The translations under genes and the position numbers were made by a program. DNA of 64,000 nt from Bacteroidetes bacterium 47-18 (GTDB taxonomy: Bacteria; Bacteroidota; Bacteroidia; Chitinophagales; Chitinophagaceae). Below the pieces are notes generated by a model. It did no database searches. It was given only the letters and a program-made list of their open reading frames with translations, and was not told the origin of the DNA. The DNA is taken from NCBI GenBank assembly GCA_001897155.1, contig MKSF01000033.1, positions 62,001 through 126,000 of the forward strand. Reading direction: 5' to 3'. How positions within the stretch are numbered: position 1 is the first letter of the stretch; every line of letters begins with the position of its first letter. Shown here in pieces: positions 7,216 through 16,259 of the stretch.

Positions 7216-10158
7216 ATGAAAAAACTTTTCACTTCCGGACTAACAGGATTAGCCCTAGCAAGTTTAACCGCATTGAACGCCAACGCCGCAGATGTGAAAG
7301 TTGTCGTTCTGAAGAGCGACAATACTCCTTTGAATGGTGTAAGTATCAGGTATCAGTACGGAAGCGGTGGTGCAAACACCATTCTCGCTTCCGGCGCCAA
7401 CCAGCACGAAGCTACCAGAACGCTGACCACCTCCGGCGCCTCCCACAAGTTTACTGCCGCGTGGAAAGGTACGGAATACACGATTATGCTGAACAGGTCC
7501 GTATCCGACAATGATACCACTATCTACATTTACACCACAGGGGTTACTTTCCACGCGAAATCGGGAAGTGCCAATGTAGGGAACGTAAGCCTCAGGTATA
7601 CGGCAGGCGGCTCTGTAAGCAATCAGCAGGGTGTGACCGGTGTTGACGGCAAATATGCTATCGAGATGTTCCCCGGCACCTATACTTACAACAAGTCAAT
7701 AAACAGCACCTCGCAATCCGCTACTGTTACAGTAGTCGGCGATCCTCTTTCTCAAGGTAATACGCAGACAGAAGATATTACCATTACCAAAGTAAACTTC
7801 CTCAATGCAGGTACGGTAAAATACCCGAGACAAGGCAGTGTGGACGGAACTATCGGTACAGATTTCTATATGATACCCGGCACCTACAATCTCCGCTTTA
7901 AAACGGGCAGCAACCCTACTTACAGCAGAAATGTAGTGATCAGCGGCGCTAACTATAATAAAGTGGCGGCTGTCATACGGCAGAAAGACCATGCAGGCGG
8001 TCCGCTTGCTATCGGCTCTGTAAGAGGTGGCCGCGGCAGCAGCCTGGGCTGGCACGTAGGAGCCGTTAATACCAATGGCGGCAACCACGTATCTGACCAG
8101 GATCCGAGCGTATGGATAGATATAAGCGACTATAGTAACGCTGAAGTAACTAACGGCCCTGTACGTATTTACGAAGCAACTAAAAACGGGACCATCTCCA
8201 CACAATCGCAAAATGCGATGGTAAATAATATATTCGATTTCCAGACAAACCTTATGACCTTACGTTTGCAGAAATGTAACGGGGAAGGATTGCAAAACGG
8301 CGAAATCCGTGTAGGATCGTCCCCGGATGTGAATGCAGTACCGCCTGCTTTTGGCATTAACCGGCACTGGTACCAGATGGAAGTTACCAGCAACCAGACA
8401 GATGCTGACGGTAATACCTCGTCAGAAGTTTTTACCGGTGCGTTCCTTATAGAAATGAGATACGCCGGTACCCAGCAGTCTAAGCTGGTACAGTTTACAG
8501 GTAATGATACCATAGTATGGAACACTACAAATGTAAAATTAAATTATGCGGGTAACATTGCTTACGGTACCGGCAGCATCACCTCCCACTTTATCAAGCC
8601 TTCTATGCAAATGCTACCCGGAATATTGAAAGTAAGCTTCCGCAACAATGGTGAGAACATAGTAGATATGGTAATACCCGAGCAGTGCACAACTTTTGAG
8701 AAGACCGCGGCAATAATCAGACTGGTCAGCAGCACTAACCAGCCCATAGCAGGCGCTACCGCAGAATACCAGGACGGTTCCTGGAAAAGCGCCGGCCTTA
8801 CCCTGTCAAACGGTAACGCCGTGGCATTGTATGATGGCTTAGTTACCGGTAACCGTCATTTCAGGGTCACATTGGACGGCAAAACACAAACCAAAAGCAA
8901 CCAGCATATTGCCAACCTGAATAATGTGATACTGTTCCAGACAGTTAATTCAACGGTAAACTTTACCCAATCTGACGCTTCTCCACAGACAGGATTTATA
9001 GAGTACCAGGCAGGTAATATTTGGAAACCGTTTGGTAATAATTCGGGAAATATCACAGGTTCTCAAAATATGGAGCTGTTACCTGTAAACTATAACTTCC
9101 GTATCACTTACAGGAACAAAACACAAACAAAAACCAATCAAAACCCGGGTAATGGTGCTATAGGCTTCAATACGGTCAACGCCCTGGTAAACTTTACCAA
9201 ATCTGACGCTTCTCCACAGACAGGCAACATAGAGGTAGAGCTAAATGGCTGGGAACCGTTCGGTAATAATTCGGGAAATATCACAGGTTCGCAAAATATG
9301 GAGCTGTTGCCTGTAAACCATAATTTCCGTATCGCTTACAGGAACAAGACACAAACAAAAACCAATCAAAACCCGGGTAATGCCTCTATAGATTTCAATA
9401 CGGTCAACGCAACTGTAGTATTTAAAAATTCTGCTAACGGGAACCAGGATGCGGAAAACATCGAAGTGCAATTGAACGGATGGGAAGCGTTTGGCGCAGG
9501 ATCTGCAGGCTTTTCGGGTTCGACGTCGGATGAGTTGCTGCCTGTAAATCACAACTTCCGTATCACCTATAAAACAAAGACACAAACAAAAACGAATCAT
9601 AATCCGGGCAATGGTGATGTGACATTCAATACAGCAATGGTTGTATTGAGAGGCTTTGATGGCTATAACAGCCCTTTGATAAATACCCATTTCCAATACC
9701 AGGGCGCAAACGGCTGGGTAACGTTAAGCGCTGCTAACGGAGGTACCTATACCGATGAGTTTTTACCTGTAAATCATAATATCCGCGCTAATTACAATAA
9801 TGGATCTTATATCTCCAAATCCAATTTCCTTCCGTCGCTTGTAAATGCGAACGAGCAGGTATTTAATTTTGTCAATGTTTACCAGGATAATTTCGATATT
9901 CACAAAGATGAAGCAATTGCTCCTGAAGCGGTGATAGATATCTACCCGGTTCCCGCTACCAGCAACCTGAATGTTCATGTATATGGCGCAGAGAAGGTAA
10001 TGGTAGAGATATTTGCCGTAGATGGTAAAAGAGTGTACGAATACAGCTCAGATACCGGCTTTATGGATCTTGATGTATCTGACCTTAACAAAGGAAATTA
10101 CATCTTAAGACTGAGCTATGATGATAAAGTTGAAACCCGTAAGTTTATCAAGCAATAA
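7216..10158 (+). CDS. Large repeat-containing T9SS surface protein
   Basis: A 980-residue protein with a signal peptide (1-24, …LNANA). The first half has Thr/Gly-rich beta modules resembling carboxypeptidase-regulatory/CNA-B folds. Residues ~500-890 hold about five units of ~77 residues sharing GWEPFGNNSGN…ELLPVNHNFRI.Y..KTQTK.NQNPGN…FNTV. Two units (nt ~8947-9177 and 9178-9405) are nearly identical in DNA, indicating recent duplication. The C-terminus from ~905 is a T9SS type A sorting domain (DIYPVPATSNLNVHV … RKFIKQ). A Lys/Thr-rich surface adhesin or matrix protein is plausible, but the ligand is unknown. It stands alone, with a good terminator 50 bp downstream. Confidence 0.85.
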   Translation: MKKLFTSGLTGLALASLTALNANAADVKVVVLKSDNTPLNGVSIRYQYGSGGANTILASGANQHEATRTLTTSGASHKFTAAWKGTEYTIMLNRSVSDNDTTIYIYTTGVTFHAKSGSANVGNVSLRYTAGGSVSNQQGVTGVDGKYAIEMFPGTYTYNKSINSTSQSATVTVVGDPLSQGNTQTEDITITKVNFLNAGTVKYPRQGSVDGTIGTDFYMIPGTYNLRFKTGSNPTYSRNVVISGANYNKVAAVIRQKDHAGGPLAIGSVRGGRGSSLGWHVGAVNTNGGNHVSDQDPSVWIDISDYSNAEVTNGPVRIYEATKNGTISTQSQNAMVNNIFDFQTNLMTLRLQKCNGEGLQNGEIRVGSSPDVNAVPPAFGINRHWYQMEVTSNQTDADGNTSSEVFTGAFLIEMRYAGTQQSKLVQFTGNDTIVWNTTNVKLNYAGNIAYGTGSITSHFIKPSMQMLPGILKVSFRNNGENIVDMVIPEQCTTFEKTAAIIRLVSSTNQPIAGATAEYQDGSWKSAGLTLSNGNAVALYDGLVTGNRHFRVTLDGKTQTKSNQHIANLNNVILFQTVNSTVNFTQSDASPQTGFIEYQAGNIWKPFGNNSGNITGSQNMELLPVNYNFRITYRNKTQTKTNQNPGNGAIGFNTVNALVNFTKSDASPQTGNIEVELNGWEPFGNNSGNITGSQNMELLPVNHNFRIAYRNKTQTKTNQNPGNASIDFNTVNATVVFKNSANGNQDAENIEVQLNGWEAFGAGSAGFSGSTSDELLPVNHNFRITYKTKTQTKTNHNPGNGDVTFNTAMVVLRGFDGYNSPLINTHFQYQGANGWVTLSAANGGTYTDEFLPVNHNIRANYNNGSYISKSNFLPSLVNANEQVFNFVNVYQDNFDIHKDEAIAPEAVIDIYPVPATSNLNVHVYGAEKVMVEIFAVDGKRVYEYSSDTGFMDLDVSDLNKGNYILRLSYDDKVETRKFIKQ

Positions 10159-10208
10159 TCGTTAAAGCTAACAGCAGCTTATATGACCAAGCTGCTCAGA
10201 ATAATGCG

Positions 10209-10251
10209 ATCAGGTATTAACTGTAACCAGGTTAATACCTGATCCTTTTTT
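10209..10251 (+). terminator. Rho-independent terminator of the repeat protein gene
   Basis: A perfect 12-bp stem (10209-10220 with 10232-10243), an 11-base loop and a T6 run at 10246-10251. It lies 50 bp after the stop at 10158. Confidence 0.85.
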
Positions 10252-10390
10252 ACAGGACCCTGTTCCCGGGCATAACTGCATGAAATGCACTAAAAATGCT
10301 GCTATATCCTTTTCCTTTTTTACGATGGATGCAATGGAATAGCATATGCAGGGGTATACGCTTACGGCATGACAACCGGTGCTGCAATTT

Positions 10391-10535
10391 CTCATAAGGG
10401 ATTTTTCACATCCGTTCGGAATAACCGGCACGCTGCAGTACCTTTATAGCAAAAGTGCCCTCTCACCCACTGAAAAAGCGCTCCTCAGCGAAGCGTACCT
10501 GTAATAAGAGGATGTTTCTTACAAACAGGCCGGTG
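10391..10535 (+). repeat. Degenerate MITE-like element copy (R1)
   Basis: Carries the family core CACATCCGTTCGGAA (10408-10422) followed by diverged versions of the right-hand part (…CTCCTCAGCGAAGCGTACC…AATAAGAGGATG). Both termini are eroded. Together with the terminator above it accounts for most of the 498-bp gap before the tdh-like gene. Confidence 0.6.
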
Positions 10536-10595
10536 CTTCAAGATAATGAGGGTAAATATTTACGTATAAAATGCACTGTAAATAATAAAAGGTTA

Positions 10596-10603
10596 TAAAT
10601 TTG
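10596..10603 (+). promoter_or_regulatory. Bacteroidota -7 element (TAAATTTG) for the tdh-like gene
   Basis: TAnnTTTG consensus, 53 nt upstream of the ATG at 10657. No convincing -33 TTG element is seen. Confidence 0.4.
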
Positions 10604-10656
10604 TGACATTTAAAAATAAATAACTTATATATCATCACAGTATCAGCTAATATATT

Positions 10657-11607
10657 ATGGAAGACACTATACTCATTATAGGAGCAGGCGGGCAGATAGG
10701 CGTGGAGCTGGCCCTGGCTTTGAGAGCCAGGTACGGCAATGATCGGGTCATAGCCTCCGATATCAAGGACCCTCATCCGCTGCTATCTGACGGACCTTTT
10801 GTACACCTGGACGTTATGGACGCGGACGCCGTTCGCCAGGTAGTACAGGGAAAAAAAGTAACACAGATATACCTGCTTGCGGCCATACTTTCCGCCACCG
10901 GTGAAAAGAATCCGCTGTGGGCCTGGGATATCAATATGAAGAGCCTGCTGTCCGTACTGGATATTTGCGTACAGGAGAAGGTGTCCAAACTGTACTGGCC
11001 CAGCTCTATCGCCGTATTCGGCCCCACGACGCCCGAAAACCATACACCGCAGAAGACCGTGCTGGAACCGACCACCGTTTACGGCATTTCCAAATATGCG
11101 GGAGAGCTATGGTGCCAGTATTATTTCAATAAATACGGCCTCGATGTAAGAAGCATCCGCTACCCCGGCCTGATCTCCTGGAAATCGGCACCGGGCGGAG
11201 GCACTACCGATTATGCCATAGATATATACATTGAAGCCCTGCAAAAAGGCAGCTATACCTGCTTCCTTTCCGAGAATACTTACCTCCCGATGATGTATAT
11301 GGACGATGCCATCCGCGCCACTATTGAGCTGATGGAAGCTCCCAAGGAGCAGATCAGGAACAGGCTGGCCTATAACCTGGGCGGCATTTCGTTCTCTCCG
11401 GCAGAGATCGCCGCAAGCATCCGGCGCCATATCCCCGGATTTACGATCAGCTATGCGCCCGATTTCCGCCAAGCCATCGCAGATAGCTGGCCCAACAGCA
11501 TAGATGACAGCGAAGCCCATAAGGATTGGGGCTGGAAACACGAGTATGACCTGGAATCCATGACCAGCGCCATGCTTGAAAACCTGAAAGTAAAGCTGGC
11601 GCAGTAA
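10657..11607 (+). CDS. tdh: L-threonine 3-dehydrogenase, SDR/epimerase type
   Basis: A 316-residue extended short-chain dehydrogenase. The NAD-binding GAGGQIG is at residues 9-15 and the catalytic Tyr142…Lys146 lies in TVYGISK. Family-typical segments include PGGGTTDYA, YLPMMYMDDAIRA, and PNSIDDSEAHKDWGWK near the C-terminus. These match the UDP-galactose-epimerase-like L-threonine 3-dehydrogenases, which oxidise threonine to 2-amino-3-ketobutyrate. The ligase Kbl that would finish the pathway is not adjacent. Single-gene unit with its own -7 element and terminator. Confidence 0.88.
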   Translation: MEDTILIIGAGGQIGVELALALRARYGNDRVIASDIKDPHPLLSDGPFVHLDVMDADAVRQVVQGKKVTQIYLLAAILSATGEKNPLWAWDINMKSLLSVLDICVQEKVSKLYWPSSIAVFGPTTPENHTPQKTVLEPTTVYGISKYAGELWCQYYFNKYGLDVRSIRYPGLISWKSAPGGGTTDYAIDIYIEALQKGSYTCFLSENTYLPMMYMDDAIRATIELMEAPKEQIRNRLAYNLGGISFSPAEIAASIRRHIPGFTISYAPDFRQAIADSWPNSIDDSEAHKDWGWKHEYDLESMTSAMLENLKVKLAQ

Positions 11608-11631
11608 AGCAGCGCCTGTCGTAATATTCAA

Positions 11632-11666
11632 AACGTTCCCCGGAGATGTCCGGGGAGCGTTTTTTG
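11632..11666 (+). terminator. Terminator of the tdh-like gene
   Basis: Stem 11632-11644 with 11649-11661 (13 bp, one G-T pair), GATG loop, followed by a T-run to ~11666. Confidence 0.85.
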
Positions 11667-11768
11667 CATAAAGCAGGTAATCCCGGTCCTTAGTGAGGCA
11701 TATGCCAGCAACGGAGGGCACATGGTAATCTCGCTTTATATGATGATGTTTGAGCCGATTCCTTATGG

Positions 11769-11793
11769 GTTGTTGGTGAGGAACGCCAACAAC
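11769..11793 (+). repeat. Dispersed hairpin module (AGGAA-loop orientation)
   Basis: Arms GTTGTTGGTG (11769-11778) and CGCCAACAAC (11784-11793) around loop AGGAA. It is the same module as at 19610, 28717, 29466 and 30905, and lies 19 bp before MITE copy R2. Confidence 0.7.
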
Positions 11794-11812
11794 GGAGAAG
11801 TCGTGTTTTAAC

Positions 11813-11996
11813 TGCCTATATATAGGCAACAAAGCCATTATAAGCTACAAATTATTATAAGAGATTCCTCACATCCGTTCGGAATGACCGACACCCTCAG
11901 TTCCATTATAGTAAAAGAGGTCTCTGGCCAGCAGAAGGGGCACTGCTCAGCGAAACGTATCCGTAATAAAAGGTTGTTGCCTGTAAGCAGATAGTC
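11813..11996 (+). repeat. MITE-like element, near-complete copy R2 (184 bp)
   Basis: The left end (TGCCTATATATAGGCAACA) and the reverse complement of the right end (TGACTATCT…ACAGGCAACA) form imperfect terminal inverted repeats. The core (GAGATTCCTCACATCC…) is at ~11861-11889. It aligns along its length with the inverted copy at 51368-51550. No ORF is encoded and no clear target-site duplication was found. Confidence 0.7.
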
Positions 11997-12043
11997 ACTT
12001 CATGTTATTAGCGGGTCATATGCCAATAATGGAGGATAAAAGA

Positions 12044-12092
12044 AAACAACCCTGTCATATTGAGCTCAGTCGAAATATGAACAGGGTTGTTT
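12044..12092 (-). terminator. Strong hairpin terminating the 12.2-16 kb surface-protein gene
   Basis: Left arm 12044-12061 and right arm 12074-12092 pair over ~18 bp with one bulge. On the minus strand a U-rich tract (TTTTCTTTTA) follows. The loop and inner stem contain a TTGAGCTCAGTCGAAAT-type segment, which is itself a common dispersed motif in Bacteroidota. Confidence 0.7.
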
Positions 12093-12118
12093 ATTTATAT
12101 ATAGCACATTTCGACAGG

Positions 12119-12190
12119 CTCAATGTGACAAGACAAACTCAATGTAATATAGCAAGCTCAATGTAACACAGCAAGCTCAATGACAATAAA
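12119..12190. repeat. 19-bp tandem repeat, four units
   Basis: CTCAATG recurs at 12119, 12138, 12157 and 12176, exactly 19 bp apart, within units like AGCAAGCTCAATGTAACAC. It lies between the terminator and the end of the surface-protein gene. Confidence 0.8.
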
Positions 12191-12230
12191 AAGGCTTTCC
12201 AGGCAGCCGCTTGCCGGGTCTTGAGCAGCG

Positions 12231-15200
12231 CTATCTGCCTATCACTATCTTACGGTTGACAACTCCCTTGTCTGTCACCACCCTCAGATAATAGGCCGCC
12301 GCGCTGTATTGCGATACATCCAGCGTATATACCGGAAGGCTGCCTACCATATGACGTTCCAACTCCTGCCCTAAAGTGCTCACGATCGCTATCTCTTTTA
12401 TCTTTGCGCCCTCCATTATCTCCACAGTCACTTTTCCTTCCGTTACAGGTAAAGGATATACCCTGAGCGCATCAGACAGCAGCTCCGTTTCATCAATACC
12501 TGTAGGTTTGATATGGATAGTGGTAGTATCAGATGCATCTCCGCAACCGTTCAATACTTTCAGTCGCACCACATAATTGCCCGAAGCCGGGAAGGTATGC
12601 ACCGGCGTTTCACTGTAAGACAGCGGAGAACCGTCTCCGAAATCCCAGATATACCCCGAAATATGCGCAGGGTCCACCAGTTCAAATTTAAAGGTATGAG
12701 TACCGGTGTTCCGGACCCAGATACCGGCATATTGGGGAGCTTTCCCGTTTTGTGTGATCTGTATGCTGTCCATGCTTATGCAACCGTTCTCACCGGTCAC
12801 TGCTACTGTGTACAGGCCATCTTTATCCACAACCGTTGTACGGGAAGTCATCCCGGTATTCCATTGATAATATATACCGTCATCGCCGGCATCCAGCAGC
12901 ACTTCCCTACCTTCGCACACATTCGTATCATTTCCCAGTTGCACTTCGGGATTCCATTTAAAATTAATATTGATCGTATCATGCGTAGTGCAATGCCAGC
13001 GGTTGGTCACCGCTACCCAATAGGTACCGCTGCCATCAATAACCCTCACCTGTCCGTTGTAGGCATTATCCCATAAATAATCATCTCCCGCATTCCTGGC
13101 ATTCAGGAATTCCAGATGACCACGGTCCACACATTTATTGATGTCTGATCCCAGGTCTACTACGGGATATTCATGTACGGTCACATAGGTAGAGTCCGTT
13201 CCAAAACACCCATTGGTCCCTGTAACGATCAATTTGTATTTGCCGGTCTGGTATGCCCTGACCGCCGGGGTCGTTGCGCCGGTGCTCCAGGAATAGGATG
13301 CCACATCCGGCGTAGTGCCATCTATAACAATCGTATCCGCGACACATATATTGGTATCCGGCATCAGCGCCACTACCGGGTTCAGCCGGTTGATCACATT
13401 AACGGTATCTGATGTCCTGCAGCCGGAGCTGTTGGTCACCCATACAATATACCGCCCGTTCTCGGTCACTGTCCGGGTCTGCCCGGTACTGTTATCATCC
13501 CACAGGAAGGTCGCGCCGTTGTTGCCTGCCTGCAGCGTATGCGACCAGCCTTCATCCACACAGTCATTGACATCAGGTCCTAAGTTCACTACCGGTACAG
13601 CCAGATGTGTCATAATAATGGTATCTTTCCCGGTACAATTATTATTATCAGTCACACTCAGGCTGTAGGTGCCGGGGAGGCTTACACTGATAGCAGGCGT
13701 TGTTGCCGCCGTATTCCACAAATAGGAGATGGCATTGGGAGTAGTACCGTTAATAGTGTATATAATATTGGCGCAAACAGCAGTATCGTTTCCTAAACGC
13801 ACCACCGGTGAAGGATGTACCCGTAGCTGCAGCATGGTGATACTGTCACAGCCTGTTATCGTGGAAGCTGTAGTATCCACTAAGGTATGATTGCCCACGC
13901 TGTTCACGGTCTTACCGTTCCACGTAAAGGGTAGGGTCTCCTGGCAGATGGTCTGAGTGAGGCTGCGCGTCAGGGTCGGATGCACCGTCAACGCCAGCGT
14001 TGTAATGCTGTCACAGCCGGTTATAGTCGAGGCTGTAGTGTCCACCAGGGTATGATTGCCTACACTATTGACCGTTTTACCGTTCCACGTAAAAGGAAGC
14101 GTCTGCTGGCAGATCACCTGGGTAACGCTGCGCGTCAAGGTAGGATGAACCGTCAGGGCCAGGGTGGTAACACTGTCGCAGCCGGTTATAGTCGAAGCCG
14201 TAGTATCCACTAAGGTATGATTGCCCACGCTATTCACCGTTTTACCGTTCCACGTAAAAGGAAGCGTCTGCTGGCAGATCACCTGGCTAATGCTGCGCGT
14301 TAAGGTAGGATGGACCGTCAGGGTCAGCGTTGTGATGCTGTCGCAGCCGGTTATAGTCGAAGCCGTAGTATCCACTAAGGTATGAGTGCCCACACTGTTC
14401 GCGGTTTTACCGTTCCACGTAAAAGGAAGCGTCTGCTGGCAGATCGCCTGGCTAATATTGCGCGTCAATGTAGCATTTACTGTGAGAGACAAGGTTGTTA
14501 TACTGTCACAGCCTGTTATGGCAGAAGCAGTAGTATCTACCAATGTATGTGTACCGGCTGTGGTCACCGTCTTTCCGTTCCAGGTAAAAGGCAATGTCTG
14601 CTGGCAGACCGTCTGACTCATACTGCGCGTCAGTGTAGGATTCACGGTCAGCGTTAAAGTGGTGATACTGTCACAACCCGTTACGACTGAGGCGGAGGTA
14701 TCTACCAGCGTATATGTACCAGATGTAGTCACCGTTTTTCCGTTCCAGATAAAAGGCAATGTCTGCTGGCAGATCGTCTGGCTCATACTTCGGGTCACTC
14801 TAGGATTCACCGTCAGTGTTAAGGTGGTTATACTGTCACAACGTGTAATAGCAGAACGGGTAGTATCTACCAGTGTATGTGTACCTGTAGTCGTCACCGT
14901 TTTACCATTCCAGGTAAAAGGCAATTGCTGCTCGCAAATAGTTCTTGTAACAGCATTAGGAATTCTTTTCAAAAAGATGGTATGTTGTCTCACGCTATCA
15001 CATCCTATTCTGTCACGGTACACATTGAATACTTTTGATGCTCCCCAGTTATTAATAGTATGGTTGAGATACTGATGGGGTAACTGATGGAGGCAAACCG
15101 TATCTGCAGATTTAACCGTATCGGACACCCTTGTCTGCCTGTATACAGTATCGCGATAGTTGTATGTAAAAGTCCCCGTACAGGTATTATCAGTTCCCTG

Positions 15201-16043
15201 ATAGGTAACAATATAATAACTCACTGCCGGATTATTCTGTATATTCAGATTTTGTCCTGTAGCGATAGGAGTACTCAGGTTATTGGAAGCATACCATCTT
15301 ATATTATTATTATTAATTGCCCTGAGCACAGGTAAGGGGCTGTAGGAAATATTTGACAATGTATAGGTATTACCGTTGGGTGTATACCGGAAAGAAGTAT
15401 TGCTCAGTGTCCATTGTGCTACAGTGGTATTATATGTAGGGTGTGTAAGTCTGTTTGTACCATTCTGCAGCCCAATAAAAGAGTTATTATCAAACGCTTC
15501 ATTCATTTTGGTCCCGATATGTATTTCGATATGATTCGACCCCTCATAGAGTACCAATTGCCCCGTATACACATTACCGGGCATATCATACAGGCTGATA
15601 CTACAGAATTCCAGGACGAATTTGCGGCTTCCCGGGTCTCCGTAGGTCTGGAACCTGATATTCTGAACATTGGAAGGGCTCGGCATAATATCATGAAAAG
15701 AGAAAAAGATAGCATCATCACTGGACGGGAGGTTGTAATGACGGTACGGAGAGCCCTGATTCGCCCATGCGGTATTAAAAGAGATATACCCGTTGGAGGA
15801 AATCACACATTGTGTCCTAGTAACACCGTAGTATTCAAAAGGAAACCCTATATTGACAACACCACTGAACACATCGTCATTCTGAATGTTTCCAGGCAGA
15901 TTCTGAAAAAGCTGTACGTTGAGTTTTACAGAATCCTGGCAGTCATAATAGAAAGTGGGTGAAATATTGATCTGGGCATCCAGCGTTCCTGTAAAGAAGC
16001 TGCTGCTCAGCAGAATTAAAAAGAATTTATAAAAATTATTCAT
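12231..16043 (-). CDS. Giant Thr/Cys-rich repeat adhesin with Ig-like, PKD and T9SS domains
   Basis: A 1270-residue secreted protein starting at MNNFYKFF (16043); the frame extends to 16088 but lacks a signal-like start there. Signal peptide to ~24 (…GTLDAQ). The N-terminal ~220 residues form a beta domain. Seven units of exactly 55 residues (165 bp), plus one diverged unit, follow; each has ICQQTLPFTWNGK…HTLVDTTAS.ITGCDSITT with one Cys near each end. About five Ig-like units of ~85 residues come next (LGNDT.VC…Y.WNTG.TT….G.Y.V.VT…C). A PKD domain (YIWDFGDGSPLSYSETPVHTF) and a T9SS type A sorting domain (LRVYPLPVTEGK … NRKIVIGR) finish the chain. It is probably a surface adhesin; the ligand is unknown. 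Confidence 0.88.
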   Translation of the reverse strand: MNNFYKFFLILLSSSFFTGTLDAQINISPTFYYDCQDSVKLNVQLFQNLPGNIQNDDVFSGVVNIGFPFEYYGVTRTQCVISSNGYISFNTAWANQGSPYRHYNLPSSDDAIFFSFHDIMPSPSNVQNIRFQTYGDPGSRKFVLEFCSISLYDMPGNVYTGQLVLYEGSNHIEIHIGTKMNEAFDNNSFIGLQNGTNRLTHPTYNTTVAQWTLSNTSFRYTPNGNTYTLSNISYSPLPVLRAINNNNIRWYASNNLSTPIATGQNLNIQNNPAVSYYIVTYQGTDNTCTGTFTYNYRDTVYRQTRVSDTVKSADTVCLHQLPHQYLNHTINNWGASKVFNVYRDRIGCDSVRQHTIFLKRIPNAVTRTICEQQLPFTWNGKTVTTTGTHTLVDTTRSAITRCDSITTLTLTVNPRVTRSMSQTICQQTLPFIWNGKTVTTSGTYTLVDTSASVVTGCDSITTLTLTVNPTLTRSMSQTVCQQTLPFTWNGKTVTTAGTHTLVDTTASAITGCDSITTLSLTVNATLTRNISQAICQQTLPFTWNGKTANSVGTHTLVDTTASTITGCDSITTLTLTVHPTLTRSISQVICQQTLPFTWNGKTVNSVGNHTLVDTTASTITGCDSVTTLALTVHPTLTRSVTQVICQQTLPFTWNGKTVNSVGNHTLVDTTASTITGCDSITTLALTVHPTLTRSLTQTICQETLPFTWNGKTVNSVGNHTLVDTTASTITGCDSITMLQLRVHPSPVVRLGNDTAVCANIIYTINGTTPNAISYLWNTAATTPAISVSLPGTYSLSVTDNNNCTGKDTIIMTHLAVPVVNLGPDVNDCVDEGWSHTLQAGNNGATFLWDDNSTGQTRTVTENGRYIVWVTNSSGCRTSDTVNVINRLNPVVALMPDTNICVADTIVIDGTTPDVASYSWSTGATTPAVRAYQTGKYKLIVTGTNGCFGTDSTYVTVHEYPVVDLGSDINKCVDRGHLEFLNARNAGDDYLWDNAYNGQVRVIDGSGTYWVAVTNRWHCTTHDTININFKWNPEVQLGNDTNVCEGREVLLDAGDDGIYYQWNTGMTSRTTVVDKDGLYTVAVTGENGCISMDSIQITQNGKAPQYAGIWVRNTGTHTFKFELVDPAHISGYIWDFGDGSPLSYSETPVHTFPASGNYVVRLKVLNGCGDASDTTTIHIKPTGIDETELLSDALRVYPLPVTEGKVTVEIMEGAKIKEIAIVSTLGQELERHMVGSLPVYTLDVSQYSAAAYYLRVVTDKGVVNRKIVIGR

Positions 16044-16193
16044 AATCAGCGCGGTTTTAATTAAAAGTGGCAATATTTTGTGACGCAAAAGTACTACCTG
16101 GCAAGCGGTTTTGTATCGGTATAAATACCTATTTTCAAAAATAGTGTCAATAACACATTAAAAAAATGCCATGGCAGCGCTCTTTATAAAGCA

Positions 16194-16235
16194 GGGAGAC
16201 CGATATTGTAAGCCCATCTACAATACCGGTCTCCC
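16194..16235 (-). terminator. Hairpin terminator after the VIT gene
   Basis: Arms 16194-16210 and 16219-16235 pair over 17 bp with one mismatch. It lies 24 bp beyond the stop of the minus-strand gene ending at 16260. Confidence 0.7.
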
Positions 16236-16259
16236 CTATAGTCAATATTTTTACCGCTT

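Noticed and set aside
11107-11838. 243-codon minus-strand frame over the end of the tdh-like gene, sharing the peptide VVGVPHQQP with other chance frames
   Set aside because: Antisense to tdh; the shared peptide comes from the dispersed hairpin DNA repeat.
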